Shown: positions 21,545 through 32,560 of the stretch, piece after piece
Layout: the number at the start of each line of letters is the position of its first letter
How positions within the stretch are numbered: the first letter of the stretch is position 1
Assembly (NCBI GenBank): GCA_025200525.1
Contig: CM045770.1
Span: forward strand, 89,738,084 to 89,802,083
DNA: 64,000 nt
Source: Camellia lanceoleosa
Taxonomy: Eukaryota > Streptophyta > Magnoliopsida > Ericales > Theaceae
Direction of reading: 5' to 3'
Position numbers and translations under genes: made by a program
The notes under the pieces: model-generated
What the model was told of the DNA's origin: nothing
Database searches by the model: none
Seen by the model: only the letters and a program-made list of their open reading frames with translations

Positions 21545-23236
21545 TCATTCTTTGGCCATTATCACCACCACGGGTTTAAGTTGAAGTGTGGACGTGTTCA
21601 TCATGCACAAGTCTGTGCTTTTAGGAATGAACACGATCGGCCTAGGTAGGTGGGAAGGGGTAACATATACGCTGGGGTCATAGAGGATGGCCAGTGTATG
21701 TATTAGATTTAAGTGCTGGGGTGGGGGAACTTGGTTGTGGGCCGGGAAAGGGTTGGTGGTTACATTTGGCTTTTGGGGTGGTGTGATCACCTTGTTATCA
21801 ATGAGATCCTGAATCTCATGGCGTAGCCTGAAGCATTGGTCAGTGTCGTGACCGTGCTGCTGGTGAAACGCACAGTATTTGGCTGGGTTGTGTTTTGGTA
21901 GGAGAGGATCAGGTAATGGGTGGCACTCTAACAGCTTGAGGTGCCCCTTTTTGATCAACACCCTCAGGGCTTGGGATAATGGCATATAGAGTGGGGTACA
22001 GACCCTTTAGGATCATGCCTGGTTGTTTGAAGTTTCTGGAGTTGTACTGGTGAAAGGATTGCCGGTCTTGGCTGTGGTAGTGATGACGTTTACATCAGAT
22101 GGTCGTGCAGTTGTGCTTCTACTAGTGGTTGCATTGGAACTACATGAAAAAGGCCTTTTGGCCTACTCCTTCTCATTGATTATTAACCCCTGTTTCATTG
22201 CATCTTCAATCTGAACCCCTATCTCATGGAGCTTAGTGAATGTGAACAACGGTAAGACGATCATCTTCTGCAATAATTTTCCCTACAGATTGCGGACCAC
22301 CATCCTAATTTGATCCTTCTCTGACGGCCTAGTAGTCATCATCGAAGCCTTGGACCTCCACCTCATTACAAAGTCTGAGAAGGCCTCTTTTGGCTCCTGT
22401 CAGGTTACCTCAAGATCATGGGTTGTGACCTCGATCTACGTGTTGTATGAGTATTGTGCGATGAAGGCCTCAGTCATTTCCTTCCAGCTCCGCTTTACTG
22501 AATCCTCCAGCTTCGCATACTAGATAGTCGCTATTCCTGACAAGGTCCGATCGAAAAGTGATAGCTTTTGAAGTCTAGTGTGGCCTGTCGATCGTAGGAT
22601 GTCGGAGAACAACGGCAGATGAACCATGGGATCTCCAGAGCCATCGAACCGATCTATGTGTGGCATTTTAAACCGGTCTAGCAAGGTTACTGCAAAGTTA
22701 ATATATCCATCTTCGATATTGGGGATAGAGTTCATGCCCTATGCTTGCTTGAAAAACTTTTCCAGCTTGTTGGCCTTAAGTATAGTTAGGTCAATTTCAA
22801 ATTCAAATAGGGGCTCGGTTTGGTACACTGGTGCCTTGGAGGCTTGCAGTGGGATGGGGTCTACTGGATTGCCCAGATTCTCTTAGACATTGATAGTGAT
22901 TCCGGGTGCTGGGATATCCATAGGAGGTGCATAGAAAGTAAAAGCCGCTGTCAGCTGTGGTTGCTCTTGCTGCAGCCTATTTATCACTTCAACTTGATGG
23001 GCTGTGATTTCAGCCTAACGAGCAGTATCTTGCTGCATGGTTTCAACAGTTTGCTGGAGATGACGGATCAAGTCCTCCATGCTAACCAGTGGATATTGTG
23101 CCATCGGAATTGGCGAGTAATCTCTTACTGGAGTAGATGTAGAAAACTGAGCCTGACTTGATGCAAGTGACCGTTGGACCGGTGAATTGTGCCTAACCCT
23201 TCTCTGTCTAATAACCAGTGGGAGCGTCACAAACAC
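21545..23236 (-). pseudogene. T1 gag with CCHC-like motif
   Basis: The candidate start is MFVTLPLV at 23236. The capsid region holds FKMPHIDRFDGSGDPMVHL (about 22665) and FSDFVMRWRSKAS (about 22380-22340), both standard for Tat gag. A zinc-knuckle variant KYCAFHQQHGHDTDQCF lies at about 21877-21827 (C, H, H and C visible). Stops split it at about 22885, 22740, 22520, 22440, 22290 and 21990. It would form the particle core if intact. Confidence 0.88.
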
Positions 23237-24017
23237 TAGTTGTCCTCTAATAAGATCTCCGGATCTGTAAAGTCTCCTTACACGGGTCCAAAGTGCTTGG
23301 GGGGGTATCCGAACTGTCCAAAGAAAATTGTGATAAACTACCTAGCAAAAAGAAATAAAGCAAAAGGAAAACAAAAATCAGAAACTGCACAGCACCTCAG
23401 CTCAGATGTTAACCATACACAGATGTAATCAAAAGTTGCAGAACTACACTCAACACTGATTTCTGTCCCCAAATCTGATACCCAAACTTATAACTGATAC
23501 ATACATTCCTATAGAGTTTCACTCTAAAAGTACATACTAGTTAAGTAAGAACCAAAACACCCTTATGAGAGGGTAGGGTTACCCTGTCCTAGTTTCGTCA
23601 GGAACTAGGATTTATTAGTCAAGCAAAGTGGTTTCACACAATCATGTATTCGAGTAAGCGACCTGTCCTAGTTTGGAACAGTCTCTATGGCTTTCAATAT
23701 GCAACTAGGCCGAATGGTCAAAAAGGGTACCTCAACAAGACTACCTAATATACCTCTCACATGTAACACCGAGAAGTGAAAGGAGGATCAAACGGTACAG
23801 TGGTAGTCTAGATCCAAGGGTTGTGTTCCCATCATGGCAGAGCCTACGACTGGTCAGCCTTTTGGTAAGCTTTGCCAAGCAAGCCTCTTACAAGCCATCT
23901 AGGAATAGCAGATGGCAAACACAATGACTTAGGCGCACCAATGCAAATGCAATGCAAAGAAACATATAAGTGTAGATAAAAAAATCATATCATGAGTTTG
24001 AGTCAAGTTCTCTTAGT
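23237..24017. other. T1 leader between primer-binding site and gag
   Basis: About 780 bp without a credible ORF. Canonical Ogre elements carry an additional ORF here; none is seen. Confidence 0.7.
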
Positions 24018-24035
24018 CCCTAGTAGAGTCGCCAG
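24018..24035 (-). other. Primer-binding site of T1
   Basis: On the minus strand TGGCGACTCTACTAGGGA starts four bases after the 5' LTR end. A TGGCGACTC-type site, matching a tRNA-Arg 3' end, is typical of Tat/Ogre elements. Confidence 0.85.
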
Positions 24036-24039
24036 AAAC

Positions 24040-27000
24040 TGTAGCTCGACTTTTTTGCGCTCCTTTTTGGAGGTTTGAAAGAAGCCCTACAGTTCAAACT
24101 CCCACGGTTCTGAATCTAATCTCACAAGTGCAATGTGAAATAGATAAACACTAAAGAGTCCAAATCCGGCAAATCATTTGAAAAATCGATTTTGAATCAT
24201 TTTACCAAAAATGGACTGCTTTGCCAGATATAAAGTCGCCACCTAAATATTTTATTTTGGGAAAATTTAGAAAACTCATGACTCGTGCCAAAGGCCATGT
24301 GTCTGTTATCACCAAGATTGTCTCGGTTCAGGAACTTAGGTACGAGAGGGGAAGGTCATGAATTAAGGACCCCCACTTGCCCGATCAAAGATCGGCCTCT
24401 ATTAATCATGATATGATTTTTATCAACATCATATGTTCTTGTTCCAATTATTAAGCTAGTATTACTATGTGATGCGCACAAGCAAGTATAGACTAGTTTG
24501 CCCGAATTGGAACAATTCAATTTCATGTTTGCTTTCAAAAAGAGTTTTATTTTGCCACCTAACAAAGTGGGCTTGAAAAGTATATTCATTGAACCATTCC
24601 AATTCAAACAACAAGCCTTCATCTACGAGCATTCAAGCAGTTTAACAAGCACTTAGCCTCATGGTAAGCATGCTAGTTATGGCAATCACTCACACTCATG
24701 CAAGTATGCTAAAGCACTAAAAACTTACTTAGTACTCCAAGCCAAAAAAAAGAAAAGAAAAGAGAGGTAGAAAAATGCATGATCCTAATTTTATACAATA
24801 TGACTAATGCAACACACGCAATATGCAATTACTAGGCTTGGCTACTAATATGGCATATGAATTCAATTCGATAACATGTGGTCTAAGCACGAATTCAAAG
24901 AATGTATTTAAACGACAATGTAGTTAGAATGATGAACCGAGCATTGGTGCATGTAATACAAGATGAATGGATGCGAGCATAGGATATGCTAAATGAAACA
25001 TGATGCTCCTAATCTAACCATCGTAAACTGGTAAATAAAAGGGAGAAAGACGTGGGGTTGGAAGACATGCACATTATTACATTTGCGTTCTCACAAAGGA
25101 GAGTCCGAATGAGCTAACTAGATAGCTAACTAGGCTAAACTAAGCTAATTATTACAATACAAATTAAATTAGCTAAACTAATTAACTAATTATTACAAAC
25201 CGAATTAATTAACTATTCTAGCTAACTAATTATAATTATAATACAATACAAATTAGTTATTCTAACTAATTACAAAAGCCATTAGTTAAGCATAAAATTG
25301 ATTTATTACGACACGGATTCCAAGGATTGATGAGAAACTCATGCGTGAACACGGTTTTCACCCGAAAAGCCACTGTTTTGCTACTACATGCCTCTGTTAC
25401 TCAATAGGACACTTGCACTGACTTCCTCTTCCAGATCAATTCTGTTCTGTCTCAGAAGTACACTGTTGAATTTGCATTGGTGGCTGATAGGGGGCTGGTA
25501 GACCACTGCTAATTGGACTCCCTTGTTGCAGCAGAGAGCAAACAAAGCAGGACAGCGTATTTTCCAAGGGTTTGTTTGTACAATTCATCCCCTTTTTCAT
25601 GGACAAATCAAAGAGAGACAAACCTAGGTTCACAAACCATCAACTCAATGAATTTCATTGTATGATGGCTCATGAACCAAAGTGTGCAATTTCATTAAAT
25701 GAACAAACAAAACCCACAACTTTCACCTTATCATGCATGATCAAGGGTAATAGAGACCTAGGAAACTTGGCACATTTCATTACTTTGAGTATGAAATGCC
25801 CAAATTTTCCTTGTGTTTAGTTAACGTCCGATTGAACACACCAAAATAGAATCAAATTGTTATCTTCGCACAATTTTAGTTTCAACTTTTGTTTACTCAT
25901 TTTAATTACCATTTCATTCTTTAACTAATTAAGTCCATTGGTGAAAAGTCCTCTAAAAGAGAAGGAAGTGTCAAACAAGGGGTAGTTTAACGTAAGAGAG
26001 AGGTGTCATGCCGTTGATAATAAACCCCCTAAAGAGGATTAAACCATTAAGTATGGACCTCAATCTCAAGCTTAAACAACCCTAAGGTTGAAACAACCCT
26101 CAAAACAAATAAAGAGTCAAGAAATAAGGGAGGTTGCAGAGATTATGCTTGCTAAAATTAAGTAAGAAAAGCACTTAAAACATGCAATCAACTCAAACAA
26201 ATGGTGTTTAAAGGTCTAAAACACCGAGCTTGTGAGGACACTTACACTATAAGCATACACTACAAGACTCAAATGCAACAAACAGCCAAAAATAGAGGCA
26301 AAACAGTCTAAAATAGAGTCTAAAACATGATCGAATTAAGCTACGAATGGCTAGAAAAATAAGCTAACACATAGAGCTAACTAGGCTAACAAATGAGACA
26401 CAAGGAAGGGAGGCTAACCCCTCCAAATTTGGACTTGAAACCATGATTTTCACAATTGAAATTACTCTGAAATTCTATGTTCAAAAGCCCAAAAAAAGAT
26501 AGTTTGAAAATGGGAAACAAAGGTGGAAAGGCCTTATAAACAAGGAATAAAGAAGGGTGAGCCACCCCCAAACCTTAAATGGCCTAAAACCACCAATTTT
26601 AGCCCACAAAATAGAGTTTTTTACAGCCCAAAAACAGCCCAAAATCAGTGGGAAAAAGATAGAAAAACAAGTATGCAAAGCAAGGTAAAAGGGCAAGTGT
26701 TATACCTTTTGAAGCAAAGATCAATTTTAGGCAACAATTCAAGCCAAAATCATATTCTAGAGCTCCAAGAAGGCCTCAAGAAACCTCAGTCCAAAGGGGA
26801 TCAACTTTGGTTAAGGAGATATTGGCAAAAGTGTAGTGTATGTAGGCTAATGTGCACAAATTTTTAAGAGAGAAAGAGAGAGATAATTTTTACTTCAAAA
26901 ATTCTAACTCCCAAAAATGGAAGAGGAGACCCCCTATATATAGAAAAAAAGAACTCCATACAAGTATATCCAACCCTACACGTGGGTGCAGATGCATGCA

Positions 27001-27355
27001 TCTGTGTAAACAGCTGGCACAACTGGCATAAAATATCTACAAAAGCAATTGGTGGCCATCGGCCACTATTGGTAGCCGACTGGCCACCACTGATGCCGAT
27101 CGGCCATACTAATGGCAGACAACAAGAGGCCAGCGCCGATAGCCTATACTGATGGCCGACAGGCCACCATAAAGTGCAGGCTAAAAAAAAAGGTTTTGTC
27201 CAAGAATGAGGAAGTAAGGGTGTAGGGTTTGAAAGGCGCAAAGCCGTGGCATCCTATTGAGAACTTCCAGCACTTGGCGAGCAAATAAACCCATCATCGG
27301 GTGCACGAACGATGACATCCAAGTCGTAAAGGCCGTCAAAAATGGGGTGTCTACA
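24040..27355 (-). repeat. 5' LTR of T1
   Basis: 3316 bp, beginning TGTAGACACCCC on the minus strand at 27355 and ending ...GAGCTACA at 24040, next to the primer-binding site. It matches 2320-4575 (3' LTR) closely and T3 (12859-16315) more distantly. Confidence 0.93.
26934..27175 (-). promoter_or_regulatory. U3 promoter of T1 5' LTR
   Basis: The TATATATA box is at 26943-26934. Upstream on the minus strand (27052-27175) are repeated GGCCGAC, GCCGATCGGCC and GGCCACC words. Read in the transcription direction these give GTCGGCCA, the same word and direction found before both antisense genes. Confidence 0.6.
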
Positions 27356-27600
27356 GTATGGTGGCTGCAATTGCGCCAACCCCTACTTATGTTGGGACTG
27401 TGCCAGTGAATCATGGTAAAAAACCAGAAAAGTTCTTAGGAACTGATTTAGGCAAAGGCAAAAGAAGATCAAGCAAGAAAGTTGCTCAAGCCAATACGAC
27501 CGAAGTGGATAAAATTTCCAATGATGTAGATGTCATAAATCTTTCGGCAGTTGTTTTCGAGGCAAACCTTGTCGGAAATCCTAAAGAGTGGTGGTGGACA
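27356..27600 (+). pseudogene. C1 gag remnant with internal deletion
   Basis: It begins ATG at 27358 with TYVGTVPVNHGKKPEKFLGTD, the usual N-terminus of a plant copia gag. It jumps at once to a Lys-rich segment and INLSAVVFEANLVGNPKEWW, which normally sits just before the protease. Most of capsid and the CCHC knuckle are missing, without an immediate frame change. A one-base frame change follows at about 27590. Confidence 0.75.
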
Positions 27601-29035
27601 CTGGTGCTACTCGCCATGTTTGTGCCGACAAAAAGATGTTCACATCTTATTCTGTAGTGGACAACAGTGAACAACTTTTTATGGGCAACTTCTCGACTTC
27701 TAATGTTGAAGGACAAGGAAATATTATTTTAAACATGACATCTGGAAAGGAACTCACTCTCAACAATGTGTTGTACGTATCGGACATTCGCAAGAACCTT
27801 GTTTCCGGATCTTTGTTGATTAAAAATGGGTTTAGGCCAGTTTTTGAAAGTGACAAGTTTGTACTTACCAAAAACGGGATGTATGTAGGAAAAGGTTACA
27901 TGTCTTATTGCCTTTTCAAAATGAATGTAATGACTGTTATACCCTCTGTTATTAATAAAAATATATCTTCTTCTTACTTGCTTGAGTTTTCAAATTTATG
28001 GCATGGTAGACTTGGATATGTTAATTATGAATCTTTACGTGGATTAATTAATATGGAATGTTTACCTAAATTTGACATTGATTCAAATCATAAATGTGAA
28101 ATTTGCGTTGAGGCAAAATTATCCAAAACTTCTTTTCATTCAATTGAAAGAAGCACGGAACCACTTGAATTAATTCATAGTGACGTTTGTAATTTTAAAT
28201 CAATTCAAACTAGAGGTGGGAATAAGTATTTTTATCACTTTTATAGATGATTATACTAGATATAGTTATGTTTATTTAATTTGAACCAAGGATGAAGCTT
28301 TGGAAACTTTCATTCAATATAAGAATGAAGTTGAAAATCAACTTCGTAAGAAAATTAAGAAACTTAGAAGTGATAGAGGTGGTGAATATGAATCACCTTT
28401 TGGTGAATTCTGTAAAGAACATGGAATAATTCATCAAACCACCGCTCCTTACTCACCTTAGCAAAATGGAATTGCTAAAAGGAAAAATAAGACTTTAAAA
28501 AAAATGATGAATGCCATGTTAATTAGTTCTAGATTACCTCAAAACTTGTGTGGGGAAGCAATACTTTCTGCTAATTATATTCTAAATAAAGTACCCCGAA
28601 TGAAAGTGAATCAAACACCTTATGAAATGTGACATGGGAGAGTACCATCCTACAAATACTTAAAAGTGTGGGGGTGTTTGGCTAAAGTAACTATTCCTAG
28701 TCCTAAAAAGACTAAGATAGGTCCTAAAATAGTTGATTGTATTTTCATTGGTTATGCCAAGAATAGTAGTGCATATCGATTTTTGATTTATAAATTAGAA
28801 CATTCCGAAATGCATGTAAATACTATTATTGAATCTTGGAATGCATCACTCTTTGAACATGTATTTCCAAACAAGACTGGACAAGAGACTAGTAATAATA
28901 AAAGATCTTATAATGATATTACTAGTCATGATCAAGAACAAGAGCAAGAGATAGATCAAATTGATGAAGAGGAACCTAGGTGTAGTAAATGTGCTAAAAC
29001 TTCAAAATCTTTTAGTCAAAATTTTTAACATTTTT
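27588..29035 (+). pseudogene. C1 protease and integrase
   Basis: The protease block VDTGATRHVCADKKMF is followed by GAG-pre-integrase (LWHGRLGYVNYESL, CEICVEAKL) and the integrase core with ELIHSDVCNF, TFIDDYTRY, RSDRGGEYE and QNGIAKRKN. It then has the copia-specific C-terminal region (VWGCLAKVTIPSPKKTKIGPK, IFIGYAKNSSAYRF). Stops occur at about 28248, 28281, 28460 and 28630. The protease DTGA is intact. Confidence 0.88.
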
Positions 29036-29930
29036 GTTAGAAAATGAGCCCTTAACTTTTAAAGAAGGTATGTCTAGTCTTGAGGCTCCTTTATGGAAAG
29101 AAGCTGTAAATAGTGAAGTTGAATCCATCCTGCAAAATCACACTTAGGAATTGGTGGATCTGCCACCAGGTTGAAAACTTCTTGGGTACAAGTGGATTTT
29201 CAAGAGAAAAATAAAACCGGATGGATCAATTGACAAATACAAGGCAAGACTTGTGGTAAAAAGTTTCAGAAAAAAAGAAGGTCTTGATTACTTTGACACA
29301 TACTCACCGGTTACTAGAATAATATCCATTAGAATGCTAATTACTATTGCATCATTCTACAATCTAGAAATTCATCAAATGGATGTGAAAATCACTTTCT
29401 TAAATGGTGAGTTAGACGAAGAAATTTACATGGAACAACAAGAAGGATTTTATGTTCCAGGAAAATAAAAGAAAGTGTATAAATTGGTTAAATCATTATA
29501 TGGTTTAAAACAAGCGCCAAAGCAATGGCATGAGAAATGTAACAAAGCAATGATGTCAAATGGATTCAAAATTAATGAATGTGACAAATGTGTTTATATT
29601 AAAAATACAAACAAAAGCTATGGTATAGTATGCCTTTATGTGGATGATATGCTCATCATATGTAGTAATAATGACATATTTAAAACAACCAAGAAAATGT
29701 TAAATAAACATTTTGACATGAAAGACATGGGGATTACTGATGTAATTCTTGGTATGAAAATTACCAAAACATTAGAAGGTTATGTTTTGTCACAATCACA
29801 TTACATTGAGAAAATACTTGAAAAATTCAGCAAAGATGATGATTATCTTGCTACAACACCTGTGGATGTTAATTTTTTTTTTTCTAAGAATGTACAAGAA
29901 AGTATTTCTCAATTAGAGTATGCCTAAATT
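29036..29930 (+). pseudogene. C1 reverse transcriptase
   Basis: MDVKITFLNGELDEEIYMEQ and LVKSLYGLKQAPKQWHEK lead to the catalytic YVDDMLI, which is intact at about 29638-29658. Then comes FDMKDMGITDVILGMKI. Stops lie at about 29144, 29172 and 29466. The motif order and wording are those of plant Ty1-copia RT. Confidence 0.9.
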
Positions 29931-30587
29931 ATTAGAAGCTTAATGTACTTGATGAACTGCACTCGCCCAGATATAGCTTATGCAGTAAGTAAATTAAGTA
30001 AATATACGAGTAATCCAGGAGTAGAACACTAGAAACCTATTATAGGGGTTCTTAGATATCTTCGATTTACTCGTAACATTGGGCTAAATTATACTAGATA
30101 TCCAGCAGTACTTGAAGGATACTGTAATGCAAACTGGATATCGGATACTAGAGACTCAAAATCCACCAGTGGGTATGTCTTTACTCTTGGTGGGACAACT
30201 GTATCGTGGAAATCTTCCAAACAAACTTGCATTGCTAGGTCCACTATAGAATCAGAGTTTATAGCTTTAGATAAAGCTGGGAAAGAGACAGAATGACTTC
30301 GCCACTTCTTTGAAGATATTCCAACGTAGCCAAAACCGGTGCCTGCTATATGCATACATTGTGATGGTCAATCAGCAATTGGTGAAGCACAGAGTCATAT
30401 GTATAACGGTAAGTCACGACACATTCGTTGTCGACATAACACCGTGAGACAATTACTCTCTAATGAAATTATTTCCATTAAATATGTGAAGTCTAAAGAC
30501 AACATAGCGGATCCACTAAGCAAAGGGTTAGCAAGAGAGGTAGTTGAGAATTCATCGAGGGGAATAGGACTTAAACCTATTAAATAA
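29931..30587 (+). pseudogene. C1 RNase H and end of pol
   Basis: SLMYLMNCTRPDIAYAVSKLS is followed by [38 protein letters not shown] and IHCDGQSAI, ending in NIADPLSKGLAREVV. It closes with a stop at 30585-30587. Scattered stops (for example TGA at about 30295) mark it as decayed. Confidence 0.88.
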
Positions 30588-31086
30588 GAGTTACCACAAC
30601 GGCAACCCAACCTAGATGATTGGAGATCCCAAGATCTATGATGAAATAGTGATGTCTGCAGCATTTTAGGTTAAATAAAATTTAATGATTCTTATATCTA
30701 GGTAATCCTAGTGGAGTATGGCATGATACTCTTCATAAGAATCACCTATGTGAGTGTGAACTGGGCCGGTTCTATGACATTTGTGAAAGGTTACAATTCT
30801 CTAGAGCACTCATGAAAGACCAGGTTGTTCAAGGCTAAACTGAACACAATAGTGAGAACTAAACTGTGTCTGGTGATATACTGTGTGAGTTCTATTGTCT
30901 TGGTTTACACAAACAGCTGAACAGTTCAAGACATCATGTTCACTAGTTAGCTAGCAAATCCAATAATGTCTCACAAGGGAATGTTCAAAGCCAAAAGCTA
31001 CCTATCCTTTGCAGAATATTCCTAATTTCTATACTCCTTGTAATTAGATCATGTTGTTGCATTTTCTCTCTGTCAAATTCCATTCA
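30588..31086. other. C1 3' untranslated region
   Basis: About 500 bp between the pol stop and the polypurine tract. No gene is seen. Confidence 0.6.
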
Positions 31087-31096
31087 TGTGGGGGAT
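31087..31096 (+). other. Polypurine tract of C1
   Basis: GTGGGGGAT directly precedes the LTR start TGTTGGAAAT, the usual copia arrangement. Confidence 0.8.
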
Positions 31097-32244
31097 TGTT
31101 GGAAATTTGGTTTTTATAGGCTTATTTTGGGCTGATTTTGAGCCCAAAATAAAGTGGGTCCCACACGTCTTTTGGGGTGGGTCCAAAGAGATTACGTGTT
31201 CCTTGCCGTATGGTAAGTCACATGGAAAAGACAGTTCGTCAAAACCATTTATGAGTGAATGGGAACTTGACATCGTTTTCGGGTTCGTGGAATGGACAAT
31301 TAAAGAATTAAATGTGGGTTTCCTTGTAAGGCTTGTCCTACATTGGAAACTTAAGAGAACTTAGGTGTGTATATAAGTTCTAGGTGGCAACACTCGGGTT
31401 AGGCCCCAAGGGGCACCCTAAGTTTGTAGAAGGGAGAAGTTATGGACAAAGTGAACCTTGGCTCAAACCACCACACACGCACGTCGCCGCTGCCGCCGTC
31501 CGTCTGGCTGAGCTATGGCGGGTGTAGGTTGTGGGTCAAGTCGGTTCTAATATTAATTTCTTAGACAAAATTTATTTGAATTTTTTTCAGAAATTCTTAA
31601 TAAAATTAAATTCCAATTTTGTGCCAAAATTGAATTTAATTTTCTATCCAAATTTTACTTCCTTTAGTTCAAAATTCCTAACAGATTCAAATTGTTTTAC
31701 AGTTTTAAAACTACTAGAAACTACTCAACAGTTACAAATTTAAACCAGTAGCAGTTATTTGTTGAAATTGCTCCAGATCTATTTGAAAATTAAAATTGTA
31801 TCTATTTAGGGTTTTCATACCTGTTCGGACAGTTTTGAAGGGACACTTTTTTGCCTATAAATACCAGCCATTTCAACAGTCTTTTGGAACTGAAAATAGT
31901 CTGGAAAAATTCATTTTGTTACCTTTCTTTTGCTCTCTTGCATCAATTATTCTTTATATTATTTTAGGAAAAAATTCAGAGAGTTTAAAATACAGGTGTT
32001 GTTTACCGAACAAATTGTTTGGAGTGCTACTACAATTTGTGAAGATCATTGTATTCTGGGAGGTAGACGCTATTAGTCCATAAGCACCGATGTGGGGCGA
32101 ATCTGTCTTAAAGACAGAGTGTTACACATTCGACTTGATCTTTTAAATTTTAATTCGGTTCGGTAAATAAATTTTGTAAGTAATAAAATTTTATTTATTT
32201 GATTTGTTTCAATTATTTATTTTACACAGAAGATTGTTCCAACA
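31097..32244 (+). repeat. 3' LTR of C1
   Basis: 1148 bp, with the terminal inverted bases TGTTGGAA...TTCCAACA. A TATA box CTATAAATA lies at 31855-31863. Its partner LTR lies off the window. Confidence 0.88.
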
Positions 32245-32560
32245 TATTCGAGGGCTTGATAGCTTGTTTCCAAAGTAAGCAGCGAAATCTCCTCCAAGTA
32301 ATGCGAAGAAGATGATGAATTTGTAAGACATTGACTTGAGGGCTTGACAGCTTTTTCCCAAGTCAGATGGTAAAATCCCCTCAAATTTAGTAGAAGAAGA
32401 TAAATTTGACAAATTTTTACTTGAATCTCCGAACTTTATATTTTGTGGAAATTGATAAACTTTGATGAAGAGACCTTCGTGGCTTTAAGTTTGAATTCGA
32501 TGGAGCTTTTTCTTTGACTTGATGTAAATTTTTCTCTCTACAATTTGATTTATGTATGCA
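32245..32560. repeat. Two imperfect direct repeats of about 85 bp
   Basis: GAGGGCTTGATAGCTTGTTTCC (near 32250) and GAGGGCTTGACAGCTTTTTCCC (near 32337) start two similar segments, each ending in a Lys/Glu-codon-like AGAAGAAGAT run. The role is unknown; this may be part of an old element into which C1 inserted. Confidence 0.45.

Larger units (their letters stand above)
2320..27355 (-). mobile_element. Giant Tat/Ogre-like Ty3-gypsy retrotransposon (T1) with two antisense genes
   Basis: Order on the minus strand: 5' LTR (27355-24040), primer-binding site, leader, gag, protease, RT, RNase H, integrase (to 12285), long 3' region with two opposite-strand genes and tandem repeats, polypurine tract (4589-4576), 3' LTR (4575-2320, then broken by T2). 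Removing the solo LTR T3 and adding the missing 3' LTR part gives about 22.6 kb, the size class of Tat/Ogre elements. GTATG at 27356-27360 is the right-hand TSD candidate; the left copy is off the window. T1 landed in the gag region of copia C1. Pol carries many stops and lost catalytic residues, so T1 is dead. No extra ORF lies between the 5' LTR and gag, which argues against a canonical Ogre and for another Tat branch. Confidence 0.88.
27356..32244 (+). mobile_element. Ty1-copia element C1, right part
   Basis: Gag start, protease, integrase, RT and RNase H follow in copia order, then a polypurine tract and one LTR (31097-32244). The left LTR and leader are off the window because T1 inserted just at the gag start. 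Numerous stops make it a relic. Bases 32245-32249 (TATTC) are the right-hand TSD candidate. Confidence 0.9.

Noticed and set aside
23237..24017. Search for an Ogre-type extra ORF upstream of gag
   Set aside because: Only about 780 bp lie between the primer-binding site and gag, without a credible ORF.
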